64,000 nt of DNA. Source: Rhodanobacter sp. FDAARGOS 1247. Lineage in GTDB: Bacteria > Pseudomonadota > Gammaproteobacteria > Xanthomonadales > Rhodanobacteraceae. Every line of letters begins with the position of its first letter. Positions within the stretch are counted from its first letter, which is position 1. This document shows, one piece after another, positions 25,806 through 38,125 of this stretch. Below the pieces are notes generated by a model. That model worked only from the letters and a program-made list of their open reading frames with translations. It was not told where the DNA came from and searched no databases. The stretch covers positions 1,798,001 to 1,862,000 of the forward strand of contig NZ_CP069535.1 in NCBI RefSeq assembly GCF_016889805.1. Direction: 5' to 3'. The position numbers and the translations under genes were made by a program.

Positions 25806-27197
25806 TCAGCCGAACACGAACCGGGTCAGCCACAGGTGCAGGGCGATGCTGGCGGCGTAGCCCAGCGCGATCGCCCAGCTCCAGCGCAGGTGGCTCATGA
25901 AGGTGTACTGGCCGCGCGCGGCGCCCATCAGCGCCACGCCGGCCGCCGAGCCGACCGACAGCAGGCTGCCGCCCACACCGGCGGTCAGCGTGATCAGCAA
26001 CCATTGCGAGGCGTCCATCGGCGGATTCATCTTGATCACTGCGAACATGATCGGGATGTTGTCGACCACCGACGAGAGCACGCCCATCGCGGCGTTCGCC
26101 GTGGTCGGTCCGAGGTTGCCATAGAGCCGGGTCGAGGCCAGTTCCAGATAGCCCAGCGCAGCCAGCCCCCCGACGCAGGCGAACACGCCGTAGAAGAACA
26201 GCAGCGTGTCCCACTCGGCGTTGGCGATGATGCGGAAGATCGAATAGCCCTGTTCTTCGGCGCCGTGCGCCAGCGCGTAGCGGCGCTGGCGATAGTCGAT
26301 GCGGCTGGCCAGCAGGTTCAGCAGGGCCAGGCCGGTGAGCATGCCGTAGGCGGCGGGCATGCCCAGCCACTGGCGGCCGACCACGGTGATCGCGATGGTC
26401 AACGCGAACGTGAGGCAGATGCTGATGCCGCCATGCTTGATCCGGCTGTGACTTTCGGTGCTCGCCGGCCGGCCTTTCGGCAGCGCGACAAACATGATCA
26501 GCGCCGGCACCAGCCAGTTCACCACGGCCGGGAAGAACAGCCGGAAGAAGTCGAAAAATTGTGCCTTGTTGGCCTGCCACACCATCAGCGTGGTGATGTC
26601 GCCGAACGCGCTCCAGGCGCCGCCGGCATTCGCCGCCACCACCAGGTTGATCATCGCCAGCGTGATGAAACGCGTGTTGCCGGCGCCCACGGCCAGAATC
26701 ACCGCCGACATCACCAGCGCGGTGGTCAGGTTGTCCAGCACCGGCGAGATCAGGAAGGCGAGCAGGCCGGTGATCCAGAACAGGCTGCGATAGCTGAAGC
26801 CGTAGCGGATCAGCTGCGAGCGCAAGGCCTCAAACACGCCGCGCTCGCCCATCGCGGTCACGTAGGTCATCGCCACGACCAGGAAGAAGAAGATCTCCGC
26901 GTACTCGAGGAACATCGCCTCGAACGCTTCGCGAGTGAGGCTGGCGTCGGTGCCGGTGCCGCCGTTCTGCCAGGCGATCATGCCCCAGATCAGCGCAGCG
27001 GCCAGCATCACCGGCTTGGACTTGGCGATGTGGATGCGCTCTTCGAGGATCACCGCCATGTAGGCCAGCACGAACAGCGCCAGCGCCACCCAGCCGATCG
27101 GGTGCGCCACCAGGTGGAAGTTCACCCCGGCGCCGGTTTCGGCCGCCATCAGCGGCGTGCTGGCGGACAGGAGCGCCAGGGCGGCAAACCATCGCAT
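25806..27197 (-). CDS. nhaD: NhaD-type sodium:proton antiporter
   Basis: This is a 463-residue protein. The ATG at 27197 begins MRWFAALALLSASTP, a signal-like first helix. Typical NhaD sequence follows: VLAYMAVILEERIHIAKSKPVML, EIFFFLVVAMTYV, SPVLDNLTTALVMSAVIL, NLVVAANAGGAWSAFGDITTLMVW and LSSVVDNIPIMFAVIKM. The two DN(L/I)(T/P) positions are the ion-binding residues. The exchanger exports Na+ or Li+ at alkaline pH. It appears to be transcribed alone; the MFS gene lies 83 bp upstream on the same strand. Confidence 0.93.
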   Translation of the reverse strand: MRWFAALALLSASTPLMAAETGAGVNFHLVAHPIGWVALALFVLAYMAVILEERIHIAKSKPVMLAAALIWGMIAWQNGGTGTDASLTREAFEAMFLEYAEIFFFLVVAMTYVTAMGERGVFEALRSQLIRYGFSYRSLFWITGLLAFLISPVLDNLTTALVMSAVILAVGAGNTRFITLAMINLVVAANAGGAWSAFGDITTLMVWQANKAQFFDFFRLFFPAVVNWLVPALIMFVALPKGRPASTESHSRIKHGGISICLTFALTIAITVVGRQWLGMPAAYGMLTGLALLNLLASRIDYRQRRYALAHGAEEQGYSIFRIIANAEWDTLLFFYGVFACVGGLAALGYLELASTRLYGNLGPTTANAAMGVLSSVVDNIPIMFAVIKMNPPMDASQWLLITLTAGVGGSLLSVGSAAGVALMGAARGQYTFMSHLRWSWAIALGYAASIALHLWLTRFVFG

Positions 27198-27280
27198 GGA
27201 AGATCCTTGGGGCAAGAGCGTGACGTCGGTTGGCAGGAAGGGTAGCAGCCGCTGGCCGGGGCCGGCACAACCCGTCGAGG

Positions 27281-28756
27281 TCAGTCCGAAGGCGCGGCGA
27301 GGTCGGGCCGCCGCTCCGGGCGCAGCCGGCTGAACACCCGGCTTGCTCCCGCGGTGACCAGGGCCAGCAGCAGCACGGTCCAGCGGAACGCCATCACGTA
27401 GTTTTCGTGCGCGTGTCCGGTGAGCATGAATTCCATCAGCAGCGTGGCCAGCGCAATGCCGAAACTCATCGCCAGGTACTGCACGGTGGAGGCCATCGAG
27501 GAGGCCATCGACGCGTGTCGGATGTCCAGGTCGACATAGATCAGCGTGTTCATCGTGGTGTACTGCAGGCCGGCGAATGCGCCGTAAGCGAAGGTCAGCA
27601 CGGCGATCAGCCACACCGGCGTGGCGGGGCCGAGCAGCGCGAACGTCGCCAGCAGGGCCGCCACGATCAGCGTGTTGCCGATCAGCAGGCGACGATAGCC
27701 GTAGTGCACCAGCGCCCGATTGACCGCCCACTTCGCCATGATCGAACCCAGTGCCTGCGGCACCATCATCAGGCCAGCCGCCAGTGGTGACCAGCCGCAG
27801 CCGACCTGCAGGAACAACACCAGCAGCAGGAACATGCCCGAAATGCCCAGCCGGGTGAACAGCCCGCCGGCGAGCGCCACCGACACGCTGCGCACGCGCA
27901 GCAGGGCCAGATCGGCCACCGGATGCTCGGTGCGCCGGCTGTGCCACAGATAGATCGAGCCCAGCAGCAGGGCGGCCAGCGTGCACAGGCCCATGCGCGA
28001 CCACGGCACCGGGGTCGAGCCGGCCAGCTCGGAGGCGGTCAGCAGCAACGCCGAGGCCGCGCCGAACAGCAGGAAGCCGACCAGGTCGAAGCGGTTGGCG
28101 TGATCGAGCCGGTACTCCGGCATGTCGCGCCGGTTCATCCACACGCCGGCGATCGCCACCGGCACGTTGATCAGGAAGATCAGCCGCCACGAGGTGAACT
28201 CCACCAGCGCGCCGCCCAGCAGCGGACCGAGCACCGAGCCGAGCAGGCCGAAGGTGGCCACCGTGCTCATCGCCCGCACGAACTCGCCCCGGTCGATGCT
28301 GCGCACCAGCACATAACGCCCCACCGGCATCAGCGAGGCGCCACCCACGCCTTGCAGCACGCGGGCGGCCACCAGCTGCGGCAGCGTTTGCGCGATACCG
28401 CACAGCAAGGAGCCCAGGCCGAACACGACGATCGCCGCACCAAACACGCGGCGGGTGCCGAAGCGGTCGCACAGCCACGGGCTGGCGGGAATCAGGATGG
28501 CCAGGGTCAGCACATAGCTGGTCAGCGCCGTGCGCATGCCCAGCGGCGTGACCTTGAGTGCCTCGGCCATCGCCGGCACCGCGGTGTTGACCACGGTGGA
28601 ATCGAGCGCCTGCATGAAGAAGGCTGCGGCAACCAGCCACAGCAGGCCACGGTAGCGTTCGCGCGAGGTCGGCTCGTCGGCCTCGACGGCGCCGGCCAGG
28701 GGATCGGGCGCGGAAAGCGCTGCAACGTCAGGGACCACGGGGCTTCGAACAGGCAT
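27281..28756 (-). CDS. MFS drug-efflux transporter (DHA2/EmrB type)
   Basis: The product is 491 residues from ATG 28756; a GTG at 28810 is an alternative. It has 14 helices, with the DHA2 start WLVAAAFFMQALDSTVVNTAVPAMA and motif A (LCDRFGTRRVFGAAI). Motif C-like glycines follow in GLLGSVLGPLLGGALVEFTSWRLIFLINVPV. Such proteins are proton-driven exporters of drugs or toxic metabolites. No membrane fusion protein gene is adjacent, so it probably works alone in the inner membrane. Confidence 0.9.
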   Translation of the reverse strand: MPVRSPVVPDVAALSAPDPLAGAVEADEPTSRERYRGLLWLVAAAFFMQALDSTVVNTAVPAMAEALKVTPLGMRTALTSYVLTLAILIPASPWLCDRFGTRRVFGAAIVVFGLGSLLCGIAQTLPQLVAARVLQGVGGASLMPVGRYVLVRSIDRGEFVRAMSTVATFGLLGSVLGPLLGGALVEFTSWRLIFLINVPVAIAGVWMNRRDMPEYRLDHANRFDLVGFLLFGAASALLLTASELAGSTPVPWSRMGLCTLAALLLGSIYLWHSRRTEHPVADLALLRVRSVSVALAGGLFTRLGISGMFLLLVLFLQVGCGWSPLAAGLMMVPQALGSIMAKWAVNRALVHYGYRRLLIGNTLIVAALLATFALLGPATPVWLIAVLTFAYGAFAGLQYTTMNTLIYVDLDIRHASMASSMASTVQYLAMSFGIALATLLMEFMLTGHAHENYVMAFRWTVLLLALVTAGASRVFSRLRPERRPDLAAPSD

Positions 28757-28939
28757 GGCCGGCCATGATAGCGGCCACGGCGGCTTGATTTCTGCTGCCA
28801 CTCTCATCACAGTGAACCTTGTTTCATCTGCCGGTCATGCCCATACAGGTATCACGGCCTTATCAACCACACGCGCCGGGGCGGCTTCGTTCCGGCGTGT
28901 GCTTTTGCGCGGCAGGAGCCGCGAGCATCAGGAAAAGCC

Positions 28940-31813
<2,874 letters not shown>

Positions 31814-31814
<1 letters not shown>

Positions 31815-32770
31815 TGACGATGTCCCCACGCGCCACGCTGGAACTGCGCGCACGGCTGTACACCTTGTTGCGCGCGTTCTTCGCCGAGCGCAACGTGCTG
31901 GAGGTGGAAACCCCGATGCTGTCCGCCGCGGGCAATACCGACCCCAACATCGAGAGCTTCGGCAGCATCTTCAGCGGTCATGTCGATGCGGGCGCGCGCG
32001 AGCGCTGGCTGCGCACGTCGCCGGAGTATCCATTGAAGCGCTTGCTGGCCGCGGGCATCGGCGATTGCTACGAGCTGGGCCGGGTGTTCCGCAATGGCGA
32101 GGCGGGTGGTCGGCACAATCCCGAGTTCACCATGCTGGAGTGGTATCGGGGCGGCTGGGATCACCGGCGGCTGATGAGCGAGACGATCGCGCTGGTGGAA
32201 GCGGCGCTGGCGATGCGCGGTCGGCGTGCCGAGGTGGTGGTGACCAGTTACCGGCAGCTGTTCCTCGACGGCCTGGGCATCGATCCCGTCCACGCCTCGA
32301 TCGACGAACTGCGCGCGCCGCTGGCGGAATTCGGCATCGGCCCGGAGGGGCTGGGGCATGACGACTGGCTCGACTTGCTGATCACCCACAAGCTGCAACC
32401 GATGTTTCCCCGCGATCGCATCACGGTGATCCACGATTACCCGGCGAGCCAGTGCGCGCTGGCGAAGATCCGCCCGGGCGAGCCGCCGCTGGCCGAGCGC
32501 TTCGAGCTCTACCTAGGCCGCTACGAACTGGCCAACGGCTATCACGAACTGAACGATGCGGCCGAACAGCGCGCGCGTTTCGAGCGCGACAACACCGTGC
32601 GTCGCGAACGCGGCCTGCGCGAGATTCCGCTGGATGAAAACCTGCTGGGCGTGCTGGATGCGATGCCTGACTGCGCCGGCGTGGCTTTGGGCGTGGAACG
32701 GCTGCTGATGTGCCTGGCCGACACGGACGCGATCGCCGACGTGCTGGCGTTTCCGTTTGCCCGGGCGTGA
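31814..32770 (+). CDS. epmA: Elongation factor P beta-lysylation ligase
   Basis: This is a 318-residue class II LysRS-like protein with no anticodon-binding domain, the mark of EpmA (PoxA/GenX). Seen are TSPEYPLKRLLAAGIGDCYELGRVFRNGE (motif 2), HNPEFTMLEWYR and the C-terminal GVALGVERLLMCLADTD (motif 3). EpmA attaches beta-lysine to EF-P, helping ribosomes through proline runs. The EpmB aminomutase is not in the window. The ATG at 31814 shares one base with the ligA stop (TGATG), so the two are coupled. Confidence 0.95.
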
Positions 32771-32809
32771 AGCAGGGCGCGCGACCTTGCTGGCCGCGCG
32801 CCGTGCCGC

Positions 32810-33541
32810 TCAGGCGGCGTCGCCCTTGATCGCCGGCTGCTCCGCTCGGTCGCTCCACAGGTAGCGATAGATCACGCCGCCGACGATGCCGCCGATGATC
32901 GGCATGACCCAGAAGAACCACAGTTGATCCAGCGCCCAGCCGCCCTGGAAAACCGCCACGCCGGTCGAACGCGCCGGGTTCACCGAGGTGTTGGTGACCG
33001 GGATGCTGATCAGGTGGATCAGGGTCAGCGCCAGGCCGATCGCGATGCCGGCGAAACCCACCGGCGCACTCTTGTGCGTGGCGCCCATGATGATGAAGAT
33101 GAAGAAGCCGGTCATCACCATCTCGCACAGCGCCGCGGCGCCCATCGAATAGCCGCCCGGCGAATGCGCGCCGTAGCCGTTGGAGGCGAAGCCGCTTGCG
33201 GCGGCGTCGAAGCCGGGCTTGCCTGAGGCGATCGTGTACAGCACCAGCCCGGCGAGCAGCCCGCCGAGCACCTGCGCGACGATGTACGGAATCACGTCTT
33301 TCAGCGGGAAGCGACCGCCGGCGGCAAGACCGCAGGTGACCGCCGGATTGATGTGGCAGCCGGAAATGTGGCCAATCGCGTAGCACATGGTCAGCAGGGT
33401 GAGGCCGAACGCGAATGCCACCCCGGCAAAACCGATACCCAGTTGCGGAAAGCCGGCAGCCAGCACGGCGCTGCCGCATCCACCCAGAACCAGCCAGAAC
33501 GTGCCGAAGAACTCGGCAGCCAGACGCTTGCTCATGTTCAT
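32810..33541 (-). CDS. aqpZ: Aquaporin Z
   Basis: This is a 243-residue MIP channel with six helices and both half-helix signatures: [13 protein letters not shown] and [19 protein letters not shown]. The phrase around the second NPA, with [27 protein letters not shown], is close to AqpZ of E. coli, so water rather than glycerol is the expected substrate. The ATG at 33541 follows GCAGGAGTAAACGTG. It is convergent with epmA. Confidence 0.95.
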   Translation of the reverse strand: MNMSKRLAAEFFGTFWLVLGGCGSAVLAAGFPQLGIGFAGVAFAFGLTLLTMCYAIGHISGCHINPAVTCGLAAGGRFPLKDVIPYIVAQVLGGLLAGLVLYTIASGKPGFDAAASGFASNGYGAHSPGGYSMGAAALCEMVMTGFFIFIIMGATHKSAPVGFAGIAIGLALTLIHLISIPVTNTSVNPARSTGVAVFQGGWALDQLWFFWVMPIIGGIVGGVIYRYLWSDRAEQPAIKGDAA

Positions 33542-33688
33542 CACGTTTACTCCTGCTGCAAGGGAAAGGAGATGGCCGGCGCGCCCATGTGGATGTCGTG
33601 GCAGCTCGCGGGCGCACCAGCTCAAGCATATTCGCGCACCGTCCGCCGTGCCGTTTCCGTCGCCGTCCCTGGCGACGGAACGGGTCAG

Positions 33689-34942
33689 TCAGGGCGTGTC
33701 GAAGCGCATCGCCACGGCGCGGCGTTCGAGCAATCCGACCGCCGGCTGATCCTGCAAGCGCAGGTCGTGCAGTTCGTACGGTGCGCCGATGCCCTGCAGG
33801 CTGTGCGGGTCGTAGTGCAGGGTCAGCTGGCCCTTGCCGGCCGGCAGCCAGTTGGCCGACTGGGCGAACGCCGCCGGCACCATCCGGCCGTCGGCACCGC
33901 GCCCGTACAGCACTGCCGAGACGGCATAGCGGCTGGCCGAGACGGCATCGACGCCCAGGCTGATGTCGAGGCCGCGATCGGCGGCGACCGCAGTGCTGGC
34001 CAGGCCGCTGAGGCGGGCATCGGGCTGGGCGGCGGCGAACACCGTGGTGGTGTCGCGACGGATCTCGTGCCCGGCGCTGTCGGTGCCTTGCGTGAAGCTG
34101 TGCACCTCCCACAGGCCCGGCGTGGTCGGGATGCTGTGCGGACGGACATCGACGGTGAAGCTGCCATCGGCCTGGCGACGGAAGCTGAGCGGCGTGGTGC
34201 TGCCATCGGGTGCGCGCAACAGGCCGCCCACCGAGCTCAGCGGCAAGGCGCGATCGGCGTCACGCAGGACCACCCGCACCTTGACCGCCTCGCCCAGCAG
34301 CAGGTCGTCACGGTTGCCCTGGGCGGTGACGGCGAACGGGCTCTGCGGCTCGAACACATGCACCACGTAGCGGCCGCGGGCGGAGGCGACCTGCAAGGTG
34401 GCCACGCCGCTGCCCAGCTCGGGCTTCAGCCGCATCACCATCGAGGCCGCCGGGACGTCCATGCCGGCGGCGTGCAGCTGGGCGGTGTCGGCGACCTGGC
34501 TGCTGGCCGCCGCGGCGCTCAGCGATTGCCGGCCCAGTTGCAGCCGCACGCTGGCCGGGTCCAGCTTGCCGACCGCCTGGTCGCCCGGACTCAGGCGGAT
34601 GATCGCGCCCGGTGCGGTCAGCGGCAGCTTCAGGCCCTGCTGGAGTTCCGTGGCCGACACGTCGCGCCAGTATTCGCGGCTGCTGCGCGAAAACGCTTGC
34701 GGCACCGCCTGCAGCGTCGCGTCCTGCGCCAGCGGCCAGCTCACGCTGACCGGCCGGCGCTCGACATGCATGCGCGTCGCGGCGGCGGATGTGGCAGTCA
34801 AGCGGGTGCCGGCGCTGCGTGCCTGCAGGCTGGGCGGAACCATGTCATCAGCTTGCGCCGGCAGCAGCGCGTGGGTGCCGGCCATGGCCGGCGCGGCGGC
34901 GAAGATCACCAGCAATGCGCTTGCGAGTATCCCTTTCTTCAT
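33689..34942 (-). CDS. DUF4785 family exported protein
   Basis: This is a 417-residue protein with a signal peptide (ASALLVIFAAAPAMAGTHALL). It contains Ig-like beta domains and the stretches SFRRQADGSFTVDVRPH and TPGLWEVHSFTQGTDSAGHEIRRDTTTVFA. I associate this arrangement with DUF4785, a family of Xanthomonadaceae. It starts six bases after the stop of the lipase-like gene, whose tail holds its AGGGGA ribosome-binding site, so the two are one operon. A chaperone or accessory role for the exported hydrolase is possible, but this is inference from linkage only. Confidence 0.8.
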   Translation of the reverse strand: MKKGILASALLVIFAAAPAMAGTHALLPAQADDMVPPSLQARSAGTRLTATSAAATRMHVERRPVSVSWPLAQDATLQAVPQAFSRSSREYWRDVSATELQQGLKLPLTAPGAIIRLSPGDQAVGKLDPASVRLQLGRQSLSAAAASSQVADTAQLHAAGMDVPAASMVMRLKPELGSGVATLQVASARGRYVVHVFEPQSPFAVTAQGNRDDLLLGEAVKVRVVLRDADRALPLSSVGGLLRAPDGSTTPLSFRRQADGSFTVDVRPHSIPTTPGLWEVHSFTQGTDSAGHEIRRDTTTVFAAAQPDARLSGLASTAVAADRGLDISLGVDAVSASRYAVSAVLYGRGADGRMVPAAFAQSANWLPAGKGQLTLHYDPHSLQGIGAPYELHDLRLQDQPAVGLLERRAVAMRFDTP

Positions 34943-34947
34943 GGTGA

Positions 34948-35805
34948 TCATCCCCTGATGTCGTTGGCGAGAATGGACGGCAGGCCGAAGCAGGCGCGCC
35001 GGCTCTGGTTGTGGTTCAGCACGGAGCCACCTGTGCGCTGGGTGTCGCGGAACCACACGGTGCCGGCCGCCGACGCGCTGGAACATTCGATGAAGCCGTC
35101 CGAGCAACTGCTCAACCAGTTCTGGGTGATCTCCAGCCCCACGCTCTGCGTGTAGCCGCCGCAGTAGGCCTGGCTGCTGAACAGACCCGACGCCACGTCC
35201 GTGCCCACCACGTCGCGGAACGGCACCGGCAGACCCGGCCGGCCGGACGTGCCCAGCAGGTATTGCTGGTTGTAGGTGGCCATCCAGCCGGTCTGCTGCT
35301 GGCGCACGGCGTCGGTCTTGTAGCCGAGCAGCCAGCCCAGCGCCGACTCGAACACGTTGCCGGCCATCACCGCATTGGCCAGCGGCGTGCCGGCGCTTGA
35401 GGGCGCGATCGCGTCGACCTTGACGATGCGGCTGATGATCGCGGGGTAACGCGCGTCCCAGGTCGGGTTGGACAGGATCCAGCGCATCACGTTGCCGCCG
35501 TTGGAGTGGGTGATCACCACCAGCCGATCGATGTGGCGGTTCTGGATGAAGCTGGTGAGCTGGGTGGCCAGGCAGCCGGCGGCGCGGTCGTCCCACATGT
35601 ACTGGTTGAAGTCGCAGTTGACCACCAGCAGGTTGCTGCGGTCGGTCAGGCCGTTGCGCACGCCTTCGACCATGTCGGACTGCCAGTAGTCGTTGTATGC
35701 ATCGGTCTGGTTGCCGGTGCCGTGGACCAGGGCCACGCCGGTGGTGGCTGCCTGCGCCGTGGCGCAGCTCAGGGCCAGTGCCAACATCAAGGTTGTACGT
35801 CGCAC
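34948..35805 (-). CDS. Exported alpha/beta hydrolase (lipase-like)
   Basis: This is a 285-residue protein with a signal peptide (MLALALSCATAQA). It has VALVHGTGNQ (oxyanion-hole HG) and the nucleophile elbow VITHSNGGNVMRW (THSxGG, typical of AHSxGG lipases). Two to four cysteines (near 64, 78, 216 and 235) could form disulphides. It probably acts in the periplasm or outside the cell. It heads an operon with the DUF4785 gene. Confidence 0.85.
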   Translation of the reverse strand: MRRTTLMLALALSCATAQAATTGVALVHGTGNQTDAYNDYWQSDMVEGVRNGLTDRSNLLVVNCDFNQYMWDDRAAGCLATQLTSFIQNRHIDRLVVITHSNGGNVMRWILSNPTWDARYPAIISRIVKVDAIAPSSAGTPLANAVMAGNVFESALGWLLGYKTDAVRQQQTGWMATYNQQYLLGTSGRPGLPVPFRDVVGTDVASGLFSSQAYCGGYTQSVGLEITQNWLSSCSDGFIECSSASAAGTVWFRDTQRTGGSVLNHNQSRRACFGLPSILANDIRG

Positions 35806-36071
35806 GTTGATCTCTCCCCATCAAGGCGGCGGAATGCCGCGGCGGAGCCGACCGGGTGCAGCCACAGGTACGCCAAACCCCCTGTGTTGCAGGCAGGCCG
35901 ACTACAGGTGATGTCCAGGACATCGTCAGGACGTGTCGCCAGATCCCCCCAGACCGTGCGGCACGGTATGGACTCTAGCAGCGCCATACGTGCGCGTCTT
36001 GACGCAAGTGCACAACTGCCGCAGCGCCGGTGTGCGCTAAGGTTGCGCGCTTTACGCTTGGGGATGCCTGC

Positions 36072-37376
36072 GTGGTCGAGATGCCTGCCGTTGCCGCCTT
36101 GCCCGATCGCGACCGCCTCGACCGGCGCGACGTGAAGACCCTGCTGCTGGCCGCCCTGGGCGGTGCGCTGGAGTTCTACGACTTCGTGGTGTTCGTGTTC
36201 TTCGCGATCCCGCTGAGCCAGTTGTTCTTTCCCCACGACACGGCGCCGTGGCTGGCCCAGTTGCAGGTGTTCGGCATCTTTGCCGCGGGTTATCTGGCGC
36301 GGCCGCTGGGCGGCATCGTGATGGCGCATTACGGCGACAAGCTGGGGCGCAAGCGCATGTTCACGCTCAGCGTGTTCCTGATGGCGGTGCCCACGCTGGG
36401 CATCGGCCTGCTGCCGACCCATGCGCAGATCGGCATGCTGGCGCCACTGCTGTTGCTGCTGCTGCGCGTGGTGCAAGGCATCGCGGTGGGCGGCGAGGTG
36501 CCGGGAGCCTGGGTTTTCGTGGCCGAGCACGTGCCTGCGCGACGGGTGGGCTTCGCCTGCGCCAGCCTCACCTCGGGCCTGACCGTCGGCATCCTGATCG
36601 GCTCGTTGGTGGCGGCGACGATCAACAGCCGGCTGACGCCCGCGGCGGTGCTGGACTGGGGCTGGCGCCTGCCGTTCCTGGTCGGCGGCGTATTCGGCTT
36701 CTGCGCGGTGTGGCTGCGCCGCTGGCTCAGCGAGACGCCGGTATTCCAGGCGATGCATGCGCGCAGGGAACTGGCCAGCGGCCTGCCGCTGCGGCTCGTG
36801 TTCGAACGACATCTGCCCAGTGTGTTGCTGTCGATGCTGGTGACGTGGATGCTTACCGCGGCGATCCTGGTGATCATCCTGATGACGCCGTCGATCGTGC
36901 AGTCGGCTTTTCATGTCGCCCCGGCGCGAGCGTTCCTGGGCAACAACCTGGCCTCGTTCGCGCTGGCGCTGGGCTGTCTCGGATACGGCTGGCTGGCCGA
37001 CCGGATCGGTTACGCGCGGACGCTGCTGCTCGGCGCGATCGGCCTGCTGCTGTGCAGCTATGCGCTCTACCTCGACCTGCAGGCCGGCGCCGGGCATTTT
37101 CTCGCGCTCTACGCGTTGACCGGACTGGCGGTTGGCGTGGTGGGTGTCGTTCCCGCGCTGATGGTGGCGGCGTTTCCGCCGGCGGTGCGCTTTTCCGGCC
37201 TGTCGTTCTCGTACAACATCGCCTATGCGCTGTTCGGCGGCATCACCCCGCCGCTGATCGGCTGGCTGGTGAAGCAGTTCGGCGTGCTGGCGCCGGCGCA
37301 CTACGTGGCGTTTGCCGCGCTCATCGGGGTCGCCGTCGCGCTGCGCCTGCGGGGACGCGACGTGGCTGACGGCTAG
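36072..37376 (+). CDS. MFS transporter, metabolite:H+ symporter (MHS) type
   Basis: The product is 434 residues from the GTG at 36072 (GGGGA seven bases upstream); ATG 36081 is the alternative. The MHS subfamily start is clear: TLLLAALGGALEFYDFVVFVFFAIPLSQLFFP, ARPLGGIVMAHYGDKLGRKRMF, and LLLRVVQGIAVGGEVPGAWVFVAEHVP. Members import carboxylates such as citrate, ketoglutarate or shikimate, or osmolytes. Its stop overlaps the stop of the convergent DUF2461 gene (shared CTAG), so no terminator separates them. Confidence 0.9.
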   Translation: MVEMPAVAALPDRDRLDRRDVKTLLLAALGGALEFYDFVVFVFFAIPLSQLFFPHDTAPWLAQLQVFGIFAAGYLARPLGGIVMAHYGDKLGRKRMFTLSVFLMAVPTLGIGLLPTHAQIGMLAPLLLLLLRVVQGIAVGGEVPGAWVFVAEHVPARRVGFACASLTSGLTVGILIGSLVAATINSRLTPAAVLDWGWRLPFLVGGVFGFCAVWLRRWLSETPVFQAMHARRELASGLPLRLVFERHLPSVLLSMLVTWMLTAAILVIILMTPSIVQSAFHVAPARAFLGNNLASFALALGCLGYGWLADRIGYARTLLLGAIGLLLCSYALYLDLQAGAGHFLALYALTGLAVGVVGVVPALMVAAFPPAVRFSGLSFSYNIAYALFGGITPPLIGWLVKQFGVLAPAHYVAFAALIGVAVALRLRGRDVADG

Positions 37377-38059
37377 AACTCCAGCTCCTGCGCCGCACAC
37401 AGATAGTCGACCAGCGGCGCGACGCGCTTGAACGCGGCCACGGTCCACGGCAGCAGTTCGTCGGAGCAGGCCAGCTCTTCGCCAAGCGGCATGGTGGCGA
37501 CGAAGTCCTTGCGCTTGAGATCGTCGATCAGCTCGTGCGTGGGGTCGTAGCCGCGCGGCGGGCGAACCAGCGATTCGCCGCCCAGTTGCAGGTGTTCGCG
37601 GAATGCCTTGCTCTGCGTGGCACGTTTCCATGCCGCCGGGTTGTCGACCAGGAATTCGCGGATGTGCTTCAACGCGTCCGGTTCCGGATGCCACAGGCCG
37701 CCGCCGGCGAAACAGTCGCCCGGCTCGATGTGCAGGTAGAAGCCCGGCGCCTGGATCTCGTGGCGTCGTTCATGGGTGAAGCGCGAGCCCTGCCACGATT
37801 TGTACGGCAGCTTGTTGTTCGAGTAGCGGGTGTCGCGGTAGATGCGGTAGAGCGAGCCGCCGCTCTTGCGCGGATCGGCGCGGTAGTGGCTGCTGATCTT
37901 CGCCAGCGGCGCCTGCAGGTCGGTGATCAGTTGCAGGAACGGCTCGCGCACGTGGCGCTCGTAGTCATCCTTGTGCGCGTGGAACCATTCGCGGTTGTTG
38001 TTGTTTCCAAGCGAGCGCAGGAAACGGAATGTGGCGGGGGTGAAATAGCTTCTGGACAT
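37373..38059 (-). CDS. DUF2461 family protein
   Basis: The 228-residue protein matches the DUF2461/TIGR02453 family: FTPATFRFLRSLGNNNNREWFHAHKDDYE, RIYRDTRYSNNKLPYKSWQG and GFYLHIEPGDCFAGGGLWHPEPDAL. No biochemical function is established for this family. The start MSRSYF at 38059 is chosen by alignment with the family pattern. It ends inside the last codons of the MFS gene on the other strand. Confidence 0.88.
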   Translation of the reverse strand: MSRSYFTPATFRFLRSLGNNNNREWFHAHKDDYERHVREPFLQLITDLQAPLAKISSHYRADPRKSGGSLYRIYRDTRYSNNKLPYKSWQGSRFTHERRHEIQAPGFYLHIEPGDCFAGGGLWHPEPDALKHIREFLVDNPAAWKRATQSKAFREHLQLGGESLVRPPRGYDPTHELIDDLKRKDFVATMPLGEELACSDELLPWTVAAFKRVAPLVDYLCAAQELEF

Positions 38060-38125
38060 GGGGATTCGTCGAGAGGGAACAGGGCGGGCACTGCCCGCCA
38101 TCGTGCTGCGGTCAAGGTGTGCGTC

